Numbered from the stretch's first letter, positions 7,707-16,353 are shown. The stretch is DNA of 50,319 bases from an uncultured Prevotellaceae bacterium (GCA_902784065.1 CACZTJ010000020.1:1-50319); one strand, 5' to 3'. Notes: generated by a model not told the origin, from the sequence alone. Made by a program: numbers and translations.

Positions 7707-10046
7707 TTAAGCTATATCGTTGTAAATACTATCTTCAAGTTCTTTGACGGCTGCCATATATTGCTGGTTACCACCAAACAATTTGGCGATACCAGAGGGT
7801 GAGCCCATCTGGCGGAAGGGATCAAGGGTGAGCACCTTGCGGTTCTCCAACTGACTGATACCTTCGTTCATATATTTATCAAGCAATGCCTCCAACACCT
7901 TCTGAGCCTCGGGGCCATACTTATGGAACACATCGCGTTTCTTCACGTTCTCAGCACGCTCCTTACGAGTGAGTGGTTTCTTGCCATAGGCAATGTGGCA
8001 AATAAAATCAAAGTCATCGACATCTGACATCCCTTGATCCTCTTTCAAGGCTTGCAGGTCGATACCACCCTCGCGCATCAGCTCTGTGATTTCCGCCTTG
8101 CGCTCTACCTCATTCCAATGGTTGATAAAGTCGTCGAGGTTGGCGTAGGTGTCGTTGATATTCTTTCTGGTATAATCGGTGATGCTCTCCGTACGGAGCA
8201 GCTTGCCATTCGAATCATACACAGAAACCACCTTATTGATGATCCTTACCTCACAACCATCTCTATCGACAATAGGCCTTTCTTCCTGTACCTTCGTGCC
8301 TCCATCATCTGGTTTTTCCTTGGGTAGCTCATAAGGTTTTGCCCTGTCAGGCAGATAACCTTTATCCACCTCTAACGGACCATCCCAGTCAGGATCGGCA
8401 AAGAGTCGAGTGATATTGCGGAAGTCCATGATGGTAAAGTGTGTCTTACCTTCCTTCTCACGGATACGGGTGCCTCGACCTACAATCTGCTTGAACTCCG
8501 TCATAGAGTTGATGCGCTGATCGAGTGCTATCAGCTTCACCATCTTACAATCTACGCCAGTAGAAAGCAGTTTGCTGGTGGTAGCAATAACAGGGAACTT
8601 TGACGATACTGAGATAAAATAATCGAGTTTAGACTGGCCATAGGCATCGCTGCCCGTGATGCGCACCACATAATCGGGATATTTTTTACACATCTCAGCG
8701 TTCTCATTGACTAAGGCAATACGCATACGTTCTGCATGATCCTCATCTGCACAGAACACAATGGTCTTCGCCATCGGATCGGTAGCTTTCAAATAACACG
8801 AGATCTCATGAGCCACTTCCCGGATTCTATCCGCTATGATGATGTTGTAGTCGTAATCCTGATTATTGTAGATTCTATCTTCAATCAGATGTCCATTGAT
8901 ATCCAATTGCCCCTTTGTGGGTCGCCACTCGTCACCAATGTTTGTCGTGATGTTAATCACCTTGTATGGTGCCAAGAAGCCATCATCGATACCCTCTTTC
9001 AGGCTATAGGAATAAAGTGGTTCGCCAAAATAGGTAATGTTCGACTGGTAGCGTGTTTCCTTAGGTGTGGCTGTCATACCAATCTGGATAGCTCCGCTAA
9101 AATATTCAAGTATCTCGCGCCAGTTGCTATCATCTTTCGCACTACCACGATGACACTCGTCAACAATCACCAAATCGAAAAACTCTGGTTTGAACAGCTC
9201 TTTATAATTCTGCTTACCATCTTCGCCTATCAGCTGCTGGTATAAGGAGAAATAAACCACATGAGCCGTTGGCTTGCTATTCTTATCCTGTGAATAATTC
9301 ACCTTATGCGTCACATTGGTGAGCGGCTTAAAATCCTGTTCGATAGACTGATCTACCAAGATATTTCGATCAGCCAGATATAGCACTTTCTTCACCAGTC
9401 CTGCATTGATCAGGCGATAGACAATCTGGAAAGCTGTATAGGTCTTACCTGTACCAGTAGCCATCACCAACAGCATACGTTTAGTACCCTGAGCCACAGC
9501 TCCTACCGTGCGGTTAACGGCATTGCGCTGATAATAGCGAGGTGGATAGATATCCAATCCTGTGCAATAAGGCTGCTTGATAACCTTCAGTTCTTCGTCA
9601 GACAGGCCAGCGCCATCATGACTCTCAGAAAGGAATCGGGCATAAAGCTCTTCTTTCGTGGGGAATTCATCCATTGAGAACGAACGTTCCCTACCTGTCA
9701 GGAAATCATATTCATGAAAACCAAAGCCATTGGAACTGAATGCGAAAGGTATATCCATCATCGAGGCATATTCCTTTGCCTGCTGCATACCATAGCTTAC
9801 AGAGTGGTTGGCATCTTTGGCTTCAACAATGGCGATAGGCGTAGCGCGATTATAGTAAAGCATATAATCAGCATACTTAGCCTTGCCACGTGCCACGAGG
9901 TTTCCCCTAAGGTTGATCTTACCATCAGTAAGCTTCACCTTAGTTTCCATCGTGATATCATCTACTGACCATCCTTTGCCTAAAATAGACGGCGTGATGT
10001 ATCGCAACTTGATGTCTTCCTCTGACAATGAATAGATATCTTCCAT
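7707..10046 (-). CDS. hsdR: Type I restriction endonuclease HsdR (DEAD/DEAH helicase-translocase)
   Basis: The motor and nuclease subunit. With the start at 10046 (MEDIYSLSEEDIKLRYITP) it is 779 aa. The N-terminal PD-(D/E)xK nuclease is seen as D60 in YADYMLYY and E75-A-K77 in VEAKD. Helicase motif I is MATGTGKT (195-202), motif II DECH (296-299), motif III MTATP and motif VI QIVGRGTRIRE. A C-terminal helical region for HsdM/S contact follows. A longer reading to 10094 is possible, but a consensus -7 box (TATCTTTG, 10065-10072) lies inside those extra codons, which argues for the shorter form. First gene of the operon. Confidence 0.96.
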   Translation of the reverse strand: MEDIYSLSEEDIKLRYITPSILGKGWSVDDITMETKVKLTDGKINLRGNLVARGKAKYADYMLYYNRATPIAIVEAKDANHSVSYGMQQAKEYASMMDIPFAFSSNGFGFHEYDFLTGRERSFSMDEFPTKEELYARFLSESHDGAGLSDEELKVIKQPYCTGLDIYPPRYYQRNAVNRTVGAVAQGTKRMLLVMATGTGKTYTAFQIVYRLINAGLVKKVLYLADRNILVDQSIEQDFKPLTNVTHKVNYSQDKNSKPTAHVVYFSLYQQLIGEDGKQNYKELFKPEFFDLVIVDECHRGSAKDDSNWREILEYFSGAIQIGMTATPKETRYQSNITYFGEPLYSYSLKEGIDDGFLAPYKVINITTNIGDEWRPTKGQLDINGHLIEDRIYNNQDYDYNIIIADRIREVAHEISCYLKATDPMAKTIVFCADEDHAERMRIALVNENAEMCKKYPDYVVRITGSDAYGQSKLDYFISVSSKFPVIATTSKLLSTGVDCKMVKLIALDQRINSMTEFKQIVGRGTRIREKEGKTHFTIMDFRNITRLFADPDWDGPLEVDKGYLPDRAKPYELPKEKPDDGGTKVQEERPIVDRDGCEVRIINKVVSVYDSNGKLLRTESITDYTRKNINDTYANLDDFINHWNEVERKAEITELMREGGIDLQALKEDQGMSDVDDFDFICHIAYGKKPLTRKERAENVKKRDVFHKYGPEAQKVLEALLDKYMNEGISQLENRKVLTLDPFRQMGSPSGIAKLFGGNQQYMAAVKELEDSIYNDIA

Positions 10047-10064
10047 CAGTAAACTTTTACCCTG

Positions 10065-10072
10065 CAAAGATA
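10065..10072 (-). promoter_or_regulatory. -7 box (TATCTTTG) of the hsdR operon
   Basis: The minus-strand TATCTTTG lies 18 nt upstream of the hsdR ATG, giving a very short leader. The -33 position has only a weak TGTTTT. The box supports the choice of start codon for hsdR. Confidence 0.6.
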
Positions 10073-10142
10073 CATAATATCTTTGAGAAAACATCTTTTT
10101 TGGTCAGATTTTACGTTATTTTTAGAAAGAGTCCATTTCTAG

Positions 10143-10163
10143 GTGTAACAAAACTCGTTACAC
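10143..10163. promoter_or_regulatory. Inverted repeat GTGTAAC-N7-GTTACAC, possible operator
   Basis: A perfect 7-7-7 inverted repeat sits about 70 bp upstream of the hsdR -7 box and just outside the 143-bp palindromic element. Its size and symmetry suit a dimeric regulator; the BRO-N/Fic protein and the upstream KilAC protein are nearby DNA-binding candidates. Role unproven. Confidence 0.35.
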
Positions 10164-10193
10164 TAAGCAAAGTTATTCACTTATAACTTATTC

Positions 10194-10336
10194 ACTCCTG
10201 ACATTTACAATTTTGAATTTGAACACTAGCATTTATTAATTTATATATTATTATATATAATATATATATTATATATAATAATATATAAATCTATAGTTCA
10301 CTAAATTGTAAGGTTGAAAACCTAAATGTCAGGAGT
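10194..10336. repeat. 143-bp inverted-repeat (MITE-like or cruciform) element
   Basis: The ends are perfect 14-nt inverted repeats: ACTCCTGACATTTA at 10194-10207 and TAAATGTCAGGAGT at 10323-10336. Inside, ACAATTT, TGAAC and TAG blocks are also repeated inverted with small gaps, and the centre is a perfect A/T palindrome (10239-10290). The whole element can fold as one long hairpin. It contains no gene. A non-autonomous transposable element, a large transcribed hairpin, or a cruciform site are all possible; I see no clean target-site duplication. Confidence 0.7.
10239..10290. repeat. Perfect 52-bp all-A/T palindrome
   Basis: Every base from 10239 to 10290 pairs with its mirror position, and all 52 are A or T. 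Such a sequence easily extrudes as a cruciform and would be hard to replicate and to sequence. It forms the core of the 143-bp element. Confidence 0.9.
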
Positions 10337-10377
10337 AATATTATCTTTAAAATTATTCGAAAAAAGTTTGATAAATA

Positions 10378-10409
10378 TTTGGTAGTTTCAATTATTTTTC
10401 GTACCTTTG
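10378..10409 (+). promoter_or_regulatory. Promoter of the HU-like gene (TTTG-N20-TACCTTTG)
   Basis: TTTG at 10378-10381 and TACCTTTG at 10402-10409 with a 20-nt spacer: a full Bacteroidota consensus match. It gives a leader of about 135 nt before the ATG at 10552. Confidence 0.85.
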
Positions 10410-10413
10410 CATC

Positions 10414-10551
10414 GTAGTTAAAACGCTACAAAATTTGCGGCTAAGCCAAAGAGAAATTTTTTGTAGGCCTACCAGAAAAAACTCCTCAGCCACACCGCAA
10501 AATCAAGGATCAAGGAAAAAAACATTTACACCCTTAAAATTTTAAACATTT
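10414..10551 (+). promoter_or_regulatory. Structured 5' leader of the HU-like gene
   Basis: The leader contains a GTAG/CTAC hairpin (10414-10429), a long-range TTTGCGG/CCGCAAA pair (10434-10440 with 10495-10501) and a GTAGGCCTAC palindrome (10463-10472) in between. These suggest post-transcriptional control, such as by RNA structure or an autoregulatory protein. No known riboswitch class was recognised. Confidence 0.4.
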
Positions 10552-11154
10552 ATGGCACTTAAAGTAAAGGCAGTAGAAAGACTGCTGAAGTTTTCAAACA
10601 ACGAGAATGACCCTGGCGTTTATCGCTATGTGTTGAAACCCGACCTCTACACCAGCCTCTCTCAGGCAAAGGTCATCAAGGAGGCTGCCCTCCGAAGCGG
10701 TGTGAGCCGCGGCGTGATGCAGGCCTGCTGGGATGCAGCCGGTGAGGTGATCAAGGCTTGGGCAACTGAAGGCCACTCTGTGGCTCTGCCCGGACTCGGC
10801 ACGATGCGATTCGGACTGCGCTCCAAGGCTGTGGAGAAGGTTGAGGACGTGAAGACCGGCCTCATCGAGACCCGTCGCATCATCTTCACCCCGAGTGTGG
10901 ACCTGAAGGACGAGCTGAAGAATACCACGATCCAGATCACCTGTATCGACCGCACCGGTAAGGAGGTGAAGCGTGTGAACTCCAGCGACGAAGGCAACAT
11001 CGAGGATCCTGAGGCTGAGAATCAGGGCGATGAGAACCAGAACGGTGGTAACACCAACCAGGGCGGTACTCAGAGCGGTGGCAACACCAATCAGGGCGGT
11101 AACACCGGAGGCGGTGGCGGCGGTAACGATGACAGTCCCATCGATGACGACTAA
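10552..11154 (+). CDS. HU-like DNA-binding protein with Gly/Asn-rich tail
   Basis: The product is 200 aa. Residues 1 to about 125 match the Bacteroidales HU-related family (MALKVKAVERLLKF..., SGVSRGVMQACWDAAGEVI, VALPGLGTMRFGLRSKAV, RRIIFTPSVDLKDEL), a divergent HU/IHF fold that binds DNA. Residues about 145-200 form a low-complexity tail of NQGG/GGNT repeats ending in acidic DDSPIDDD, typical of this family and probably disordered. Own promoter and long structured leader. It precedes a smalltalk peptide, a frequent pairing in Bacteroidales; the usual amidase of such clusters is absent. The exact DNA target is unknown. Confidence 0.85.
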   Translation: MALKVKAVERLLKFSNNENDPGVYRYVLKPDLYTSLSQAKVIKEAALRSGVSRGVMQACWDAAGEVIKAWATEGHSVALPGLGTMRFGLRSKAVEKVEDVKTGLIETRRIIFTPSVDLKDELKNTTIQITCIDRTGKEVKRVNSSDEGNIEDPEAENQGDENQNGGNTNQGGTQSGGNTNQGGNTGGGGGGNDDSPIDDD

Positions 11155-11162
11155 AGTCTAAG

Positions 11163-11272
11163 AACGTCATCTCGACTAAGCGGAGCGCATGGAGAGATCT
11201 CAGGAGATTTCTTGCGTCCCTCCGGTAGCAAGCGAGCAGAGCTCGAGCGCTCGACTCCGCTCGAGGTGACAG
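11163..11272. repeat. Bacteroidota-type palindromic intergenic repeat
   Basis: The left end GTCATCTCGA(CTAA)GCGGAG and the right end CTCCGCTCGAGGTGAC are inverted copies, with an inner GAGAGATCTC/GAGATTTCT segment and further CTCGAG/GCTCGA motifs. A short related piece (CGTCGAAATGACAG) follows at 11281-11294. This looks like the GTCATTTCGAC...GTCGAAATGAC intergenic repeats common in Bacteroidota, placed between the HU-like gene and the smalltalk peptide. Confidence 0.55.
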
Positions 11273-11326
11273 ATAAAAGGCGTCGAAATGACAGGAAAAC
11301 ATGTCTAACTTAAAAACATTTGGATT

Positions 11327-11428
11327 ATGACTAAAAAAGAGACAATTAAGTTCATAGCGCAGATCATCGTATCGATTGCGAGTGCTGTGCTCACGGCACT
11401 GGGAGCAACCTCGTGTATGGGGTTTTGA
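11327..11428 (+). CDS. Smalltalk-family small protein
   Basis: A 33-residue peptide starting MTKKETIKFIAQ, then a hydrophobic helix and ending LGATSCMGF. A short basic start, one hydrophobic segment and a terminal TSC motif downstream of an HU-like gene match the Bacteroidales smalltalk family. Function unknown; probably membrane-associated, possibly a lipobox-like cysteine. A strong terminator follows. Confidence 0.75.
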   Translation: MTKKETIKFIAQIIVSIASAVLTALGATSCMGF

Positions 11429-11436
11429 TAATTGCA

Positions 11437-11466
11437 AAATAGGTCCGCAATGATGCGGACCTATTT
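11437..11466 (+). terminator. Terminator of the HU-like/smalltalk unit (bidirectional)
   Basis: A perfect 13-bp stem AAATAGGTCCGCA/TGCGGACCTATTT with a 4-nt loop. It lies between the smalltalk gene and the convergent cupin gene and, being A-flanked on one side and T-flanked on the other, can serve both. Confidence 0.85.
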
Positions 11467-11489
11467 CTATGCAAGAAAACCCTTGGCCT

Positions 11490-11957
11490 TTATTCCAGGG
11501 GGATTTCGGGGTGCTGAACGGCGAGGGGCATGCCTTCCTTGGCGAGGTAGAACATGTAGAGGATGACGGGCTTCTTGCCGCGGTTCTGACCGTGGTGGAT
11601 GGTGTTTACCATCTCTACGACAGCCTCGCCCTCATGTACCACTTTCTCCTTACCGTCCTGGCCGATGATGGTGAGCTCGCCCTGCACCAGCACGCCATAG
11701 TTCATCACGGGATGGTGGTGCCAGCCCAGCTTCTGTCCGGCAGGGAACACGTACTTCACAGCCACCAGTTCGGGACGACCCTGCAGATAGTCGGGCAGCT
11801 CTACGCCGTCCCAGCTCTGAGAGGTACGGATCAGTTCTTCTTTGACGACCTGTGCGGCACCGTCGCTTGCCGACTTAGTGGTTTTGCAACTCGTCATCAG
11901 GGTCGTTGTGCCGCAAAGAAGGGTGGCGGCAATCACCCATTGCATCATTTTTCTCAT
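11490..11957 (-). CDS. Cupin-domain lipoprotein
   Basis: The product is 155 aa. A signal peptide ends in the lipobox LMTSC (Cys about 24), so it is probably a lipoprotein. Residues about 65-140 are a single cupin barrel: motif 1 GWHHHPVMNYGVLVQGELTI supplies the metal-binding histidines, and motif 2 includes VEMVNTIHHGQNRG. The metal ligands look intact; the substrate cannot be told from sequence. Single gene with its own promoter (12013-12044) and a shared terminator. Confidence 0.85.
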   Translation of the reverse strand: MRKMMQWVIAATLLCGTTTLMTSCKTTKSASDGAAQVVKEELIRTSQSWDGVELPDYLQGRPELVAVKYVFPAGQKLGWHHHPVMNYGVLVQGELTIIGQDGKEKVVHEGEAVVEMVNTIHHGQNRGKKPVILYMFYLAKEGMPLAVQHPEIPLE

Positions 11958-12012
11958 ATTCCTTATCTATTTTAAGTTAGTTATTTCTGATTATCAATTT
12001 CTTCATATTGTG

Positions 12013-12044
12013 CAAAAATAATAAATAAGGTGGAAACTTGCAAA
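12013..12044 (-). promoter_or_regulatory. Promoter of the cupin gene (TTTG-N20-TATTTTTG)
   Basis: On the minus strand a TTTG -33 box (12041-12044) and TATTTTTG (12013-12020) are 20 nt apart. Confidence 0.75.
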
Positions 12045-12092
12045 CGAGCGCAAAGGTTTTCGTGTTTTTTTAACGTTATATGACATTTCAAA

Positions 12093-12124
12093 TTTGGTGA
12101 TTTCGGATTTTTGCCTTATCTTTG
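12093..12124 (+). promoter_or_regulatory. Promoter of the uxaB-uvrA operon (TTTG-N20-TATCTTTG)
   Basis: TTTG at 12093-12096 and TATCTTTG at 12117-12124 with a 20-nt spacer. It lies 46 nt before the original uxaB start and divergent to the cupin promoter. It probably drives the operon through 24245. Confidence 0.85.
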
Positions 12125-12170
12125 CAGTCGCAATTGAAAATTTTATAATTACTAAAAACAATATTTAAAG

Positions 12171-13560
12171 ATGAAACCACTAAACAAACAATTTGCTCCT
12201 AAGAGCGTGATGCCTGAAAAGGTGATTCAGTTCGGTGAAGGTAACTTCCTCCAACGGCTCTGTTGTCGTTGTACAGCCTATCGAGAGAGGTATGGTTGAC
12301 TGGCTCAATGCCCAGGACTGCCTGTATCACGTGAACCTGCAGGGTCGCGAGAACGGCAAGCCCGTAAACACCTTAGAGCGTATCGATGTGATCAGCCGCG
12401 CGCTGAACCCCTATACTCAGAATGCCGCCTTCATGGCGCTGGCCGACCAGCCCGAGATCCGCTTCGTGATCTCTAACACCACGGAGGCCGGTATCGCATT
12501 CGACCCCAGCTGCAAACTGGAGGATGCTCCCGCCAGCAGCTACCCCGGTAAGCTGGTACAGCTGTTGTATCGTCGCTACCAGACCTTCAACGGCGATCCC
12601 ACGAAGGGACTGATCATCTTCCCCTGTGAGCTGATCTTCCTGAACGGTCACGTGCTGAAGGATTGCATCTATAAATATATCGAGCTGTGGAACCTGGGCG
12701 ACGACTTCAAGAAGTGGTTCGAGGAGGCTTGCGGCGTATATGCCACCCTCGTGGACCGTATCGTGCCGGGATTCCCACGCAATGAGATCAAGGAGATTCA
12801 GGAGAAGATCTGCTATCGCGACAACCTCGTGGTACAGGCTGAGACCTTCCACCTCTGGGTGATCGAGGCTCCGAAGGAAGTGGCTAAGGAGTTCCCTGCC
12901 GACAAGGCTGGTCTGCACGTGCTGTTCGTGCCTTCTGAGGAGCCCTACCACAAGCGTAAGGTGACGCTGCTGAACGGCCCGCACACCGTGCTGAGTCCGG
13001 TAGCCTTCCTGAGCGGTGTGAACATTGTAAGAGACGCCTGCAACCATAAGGTGATTTCAAAGTATATCCACAAGGTGCAGTTCGACGAGCTGATGCAGAC
13101 ACTCGACCTGCCGATAGAGGAGCTGGAGAAGTTTGCCGGCGACGTGCTGGAGCGCTTCGACAATCCGTATGTGGACCATCAGGTGACGAGCATCATGCTG
13201 AACTCATTCCCGAAGTTCCAGGCACGCGACCTTCCTGGAGTGAAGACTTACCTGGAGCGCAAGGGCGAGCTGCCTAAGGGTCTGGTATTCGGTCTGGCTG
13301 CCATCATCACATATTATAAAGGTGGCAAGCGTAAGGACGGCGTGGAGATCGTGCCCAACGACGACCAGAAGATCATGGATCTGCTGAAGGAGCTCTGGGC
13401 TACCGGCGACACGCAGAAGGTGACCGACGGTGTGCTCGGTGCTGAGTTCATCTGGCAGGAGAACCTGAACAAGATTCCTGGTCTGAACGAAATGGTGAAG
13501 CAGGATCTCGACCTCATCCAGAGCCTTGGCATGCTGGAAGCCGTGAAGTCAATTTTGTAA
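12171..13560 (+). pseudogene. uxaB: Tagaturonate reductase (UxaB), broken by an out-of-frame deletion
   Basis: UxaB reduces tagaturonate to altronate with NADH in galacturonate breakdown. The true start at 12171 reads MKPLNKQFAPKSV...VIQFGEGNFL, the family N-terminus, then leaves the family and stops at 12299. The family sequence resumes in the next frame as NGSVVVVQPIERGMVDW and continues intact to 13560 (mannitol-dehydrogenase-type N- and C-domains). About 17-19 codons that normally follow GEGNFL, part of the NAD-binding fold, are missing, and the net loss must be 2 modulo 3 bases. A GTG at 12235 opens a 441-aa frame but would lack the dinucleotide loop. The rest shows no other damage, so the lesion is recent or an assembly error. 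Confidence 0.8.
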
Positions 13561-16353
13561 ATGAGCGATTCGATAGAAATTAAGGGGGCGAGAGTTAATA
13601 ATCTTAAGAACATTAACGTCAAAATCCCCCGGAATACATTCACAGTGATTGCCGGCGTTAGCGGCTCCGGTAAATCATCTCTGGCCTTCGACACATTGTA
13701 TGCCGAAGGTCAGCGGCGTTATGTAGAGAGCCTGTCGAGCTATGCCCGTCAGTTCTTGGGAAGAATGAACAAACCCGAGTGCGACTACATCCGTGGAATA
13801 CCCCCTGCCATTGCTATCGAACAGAAAGTCATATCAAGGAATCCACGCTCTACCGTGGGTACCACCACGGAGATCTACGAGTATCTGCGACTGCTGTATG
13901 CCCGCATCGGCCACACCTTCTCGCCCATCAGCGGCTGCGAGGTGAAGAAGCACTCCACAGAGGATGTGGTGAAGCAGGTGATGACCTACTCGAAAGGTAC
14001 GAAGTTCGTGGTGCTGGCGCCTATCCACGTATCCGAGGGCCGCACCATGGAGCAGCAGCTGAAGGCTTATCTGCTGGAGGGCTTCGTGAGGATCTTCGTG
14101 AAAGGCGACTTCCAGCGCATCGACGATTTCCTGGCTGCGGGCGACTGTGAGCAGGAAGAGATCTTCCTCGTAATCGACCGCATGAGTGTGGATGACTCGA
14201 AGGATGTGATCGCCCGATTGGTGGATTCGGCAGAGACGGCCTTCTATGAGGGCGGCGGCGAGATGCAGCTGATGTTCCTGCCCTCGAATATCACCTACAG
14301 TTTCTCGATGCGCTTTGAGGCCGACGGGATGACGTTTGAGGAGCCTTCCGACCAGCTGTTCTCGTTCAACTCGCCCGCTGGTGCCTGTCCCACGTGTCAG
14401 GGCTTCGGACGTATCATCGGCATCGATGAGAAACTGGTGATCCCCAACACCACGCTGTCGGTTTATGACGGCTGCGTGGTATGCTGGCACGGTGAGAAGA
14501 TGAAGGAGTGGCAACAGTGGTTTATACGTCACGCCGCCATCGACGATTTCCCCATCTTTGAGCCGTATATGAACCTGACGCAGCAGCAGAAAGACTGGCT
14601 GTGGCACGGACTGCCCTCTGACAAGGACGCCACGGAGAAACCTTGTATCGACGAGTTCTTCAAAATGGTGGAGGCCAGTCAGTATAAGATCCAGTACCGC
14701 GTGATGCTGGCACGCTATCGTGGCAGAACCACCTGTCCTACCTGTCACGGCACGCGTCTGAAGCCTGAGGCTGAATATGTGAAGATTGGTGGCAGAAGCA
14801 TCAACGACCTTGTGCAGATGCCTGTCGTCAGACTGAAGGAGTGGTTCGACCGTCTGGAGCTCAACGAGCACGATCAGGAGGTGGGAAAACGCCTGCTGAC
14901 GGAGATCAAGAACCGACTTCAGTTCCTGCTGAACGTAGGACTCGGTTACCTGACACTCAACCGCCTTTCGAACTCGCTGTCGGGTGGCGAGAGTCAGCGC
15001 ATCAACCTCTGTACAAGTCTGGGAAGCTCACTCGTGGGCTCACTCTATATCCTCGATGAACCGAGTATCGGACTGCATGCCAGGGATACCGACCGACTGA
15101 TACACGTGCTGAAGGATCTGCAGGATCTGGGCAACACGGTGGTGGTGGTGGAGCACGATGAGGAGATCATGCGTGCTGCCGACTATCTGATAGACATCGG
15201 GCCCGATGCAGGGCGCCTGGGAGGCGAAGTGGTGTTCCACGGGAATGCGAAGGACATCACCAGCTCGAAGGGCTCGAAAAGCTATACCGTCAGATATCTG
15301 TTAGGCGAAGAGACCATCGAAGTGCCCAAGAGCCGGCGCCCCTGGAACCTGCATATCGACATCAAGGGTGCCAGGATGAACAACCTGAGGGGCATCGACG
15401 TAGAGTTCCCACTGAATGTGATGACAGTGGTGACGGGTGTCTCGGGCTCAGGTAAGTCGAGTCTGGTGAAGGGTATCCTCTACCCTTCGCTGAAACGTCA
15501 TCTCGGTGAGGTGTGCGACGCCCCAGGCGAGTATCTGGGAATCAGCGGCGACATCAATGCCCTGAAGCATGTGGAGTTTGTGGACCAGAACCCCATCGGT
15601 AAGTCCACGCGCTCGAATCCCGCCACCTATGTGAAGGCCTATGATGCCATCCGTGACCTCTTTGCCGAGCAGCCACTGTCGCAGCAGATGGGATTCACAC
15701 CCCAGTATTTCTCGTTCAACACCGACGGCGGACGCTGTGAGGAGTGTAAGGGTGCGGGTGTGATCACCGTTGAGATGCAGTTTATGGCAGACATCGTGCT
15801 GGAGTGTGAGGCATGTCATGGGCATCGCTTCAAGCACGATATCCTCGACGTGAAGTTTAAGGATAAGAATATCGACGACGTGCTGAACATGACGATCTCA
15901 GAGGCCATCGAGTTCTTCAGGAAGCATCGACAGGACACCATCGTGAAGCGACTGCAGAGTCTGGAGGACGTGGGACTGGGCTATATCAAACTCGGGCAGA
16001 ATTCTTCTACGCTCTCAGGCGGTGAGAACCAGCGTGTGAAGTTGGCATACTTCATCGGACAGGAGAAGCAGGAGCCTACCCTCTTCATCTTCGACGAGCC
16101 GACGACGGGTCTGCATTTCCACGATATCCACAAGCTGCTGGAGGCCTTCAACGCCCTGATCGCAAGAGGGCACACCATCCTGATCATTGAGCACAACATG
16201 GAGATCATCAAATGTGCCGACTACGTGATAGACTTAGGTCCTGACGGTGGCGACAAGGGTGGAGCGCTGGTAGCGAAGGGCACACCTGAGGAGGTGGCAC
16301 GATGTCCGGAAAGTCTCACAGGTAAATATCTGAAAGCGAAATTAAGTCCATAA
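13561..16353 (+). CDS. uvrA: Excinuclease ABC subunit A
   Basis: The damage-recognition ATPase of nucleotide excision repair, 930 aa. The first ABC domain has Walker A GVSGSGKSS (32-40), signature LSGGESQR and Walker B LYILDEPSIGL; the second has GVSGSGKSS again and FIFDEPTTGL. The second zinc module is intact (C726, C729, C749, C752). In the first, only the second CxxC remains (C276, C279); the positions of the usual preceding CxxC read YSFSMRFE, so that zinc site is altered. ATG directly abuts the uxaB stop codon, so translation is likely coupled. Full length otherwise; expected to be functional. Confidence 0.97.
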   Translation: MSDSIEIKGARVNNLKNINVKIPRNTFTVIAGVSGSGKSSLAFDTLYAEGQRRYVESLSSYARQFLGRMNKPECDYIRGIPPAIAIEQKVISRNPRSTVGTTTEIYEYLRLLYARIGHTFSPISGCEVKKHSTEDVVKQVMTYSKGTKFVVLAPIHVSEGRTMEQQLKAYLLEGFVRIFVKGDFQRIDDFLAAGDCEQEEIFLVIDRMSVDDSKDVIARLVDSAETAFYEGGGEMQLMFLPSNITYSFSMRFEADGMTFEEPSDQLFSFNSPAGACPTCQGFGRIIGIDEKLVIPNTTLSVYDGCVVCWHGEKMKEWQQWFIRHAAIDDFPIFEPYMNLTQQQKDWLWHGLPSDKDATEKPCIDEFFKMVEASQYKIQYRVMLARYRGRTTCPTCHGTRLKPEAEYVKIGGRSINDLVQMPVVRLKEWFDRLELNEHDQEVGKRLLTEIKNRLQFLLNVGLGYLTLNRLSNSLSGGESQRINLCTSLGSSLVGSLYILDEPSIGLHARDTDRLIHVLKDLQDLGNTVVVVEHDEEIMRAADYLIDIGPDAGRLGGEVVFHGNAKDITSSKGSKSYTVRYLLGEETIEVPKSRRPWNLHIDIKGARMNNLRGIDVEFPLNVMTVVTGVSGSGKSSLVKGILYPSLKRHLGEVCDAPGEYLGISGDINALKHVEFVDQNPIGKSTRSNPATYVKAYDAIRDLFAEQPLSQQMGFTPQYFSFNTDGGRCEECKGAGVITVEMQFMADIVLECEACHGHRFKHDILDVKFKDKNIDDVLNMTISEAIEFFRKHRQDTIVKRLQSLEDVGLGYIKLGQNSSTLSGGENQRVKLAYFIGQEKQEPTLFIFDEPTTGLHFHDIHKLLEAFNALIARGHTILIIEHNMEIIKCADYVIDLGPDGGDKGGALVAKGTPEEVARCPESLTGKYLKAKLSP

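Noticed and set aside
10047-10094. Longer N-terminus for HsdR
   Set aside because: A TATCTTTG -7 box lies within the extra codons.
10937-11437. A 166-codon minus-strand frame opposite the HU-like tail and repeat
   Set aside because: Arg/Ser/Cys-rich translation of the complement of Gly/Asn repeats; it also crosses the smalltalk gene.
13834-14871. A 345-codon minus-strand frame opposite uvrA
   Set aside because: uvrA is complete and canonical on the other strand; the frame is a codon-bias shadow.
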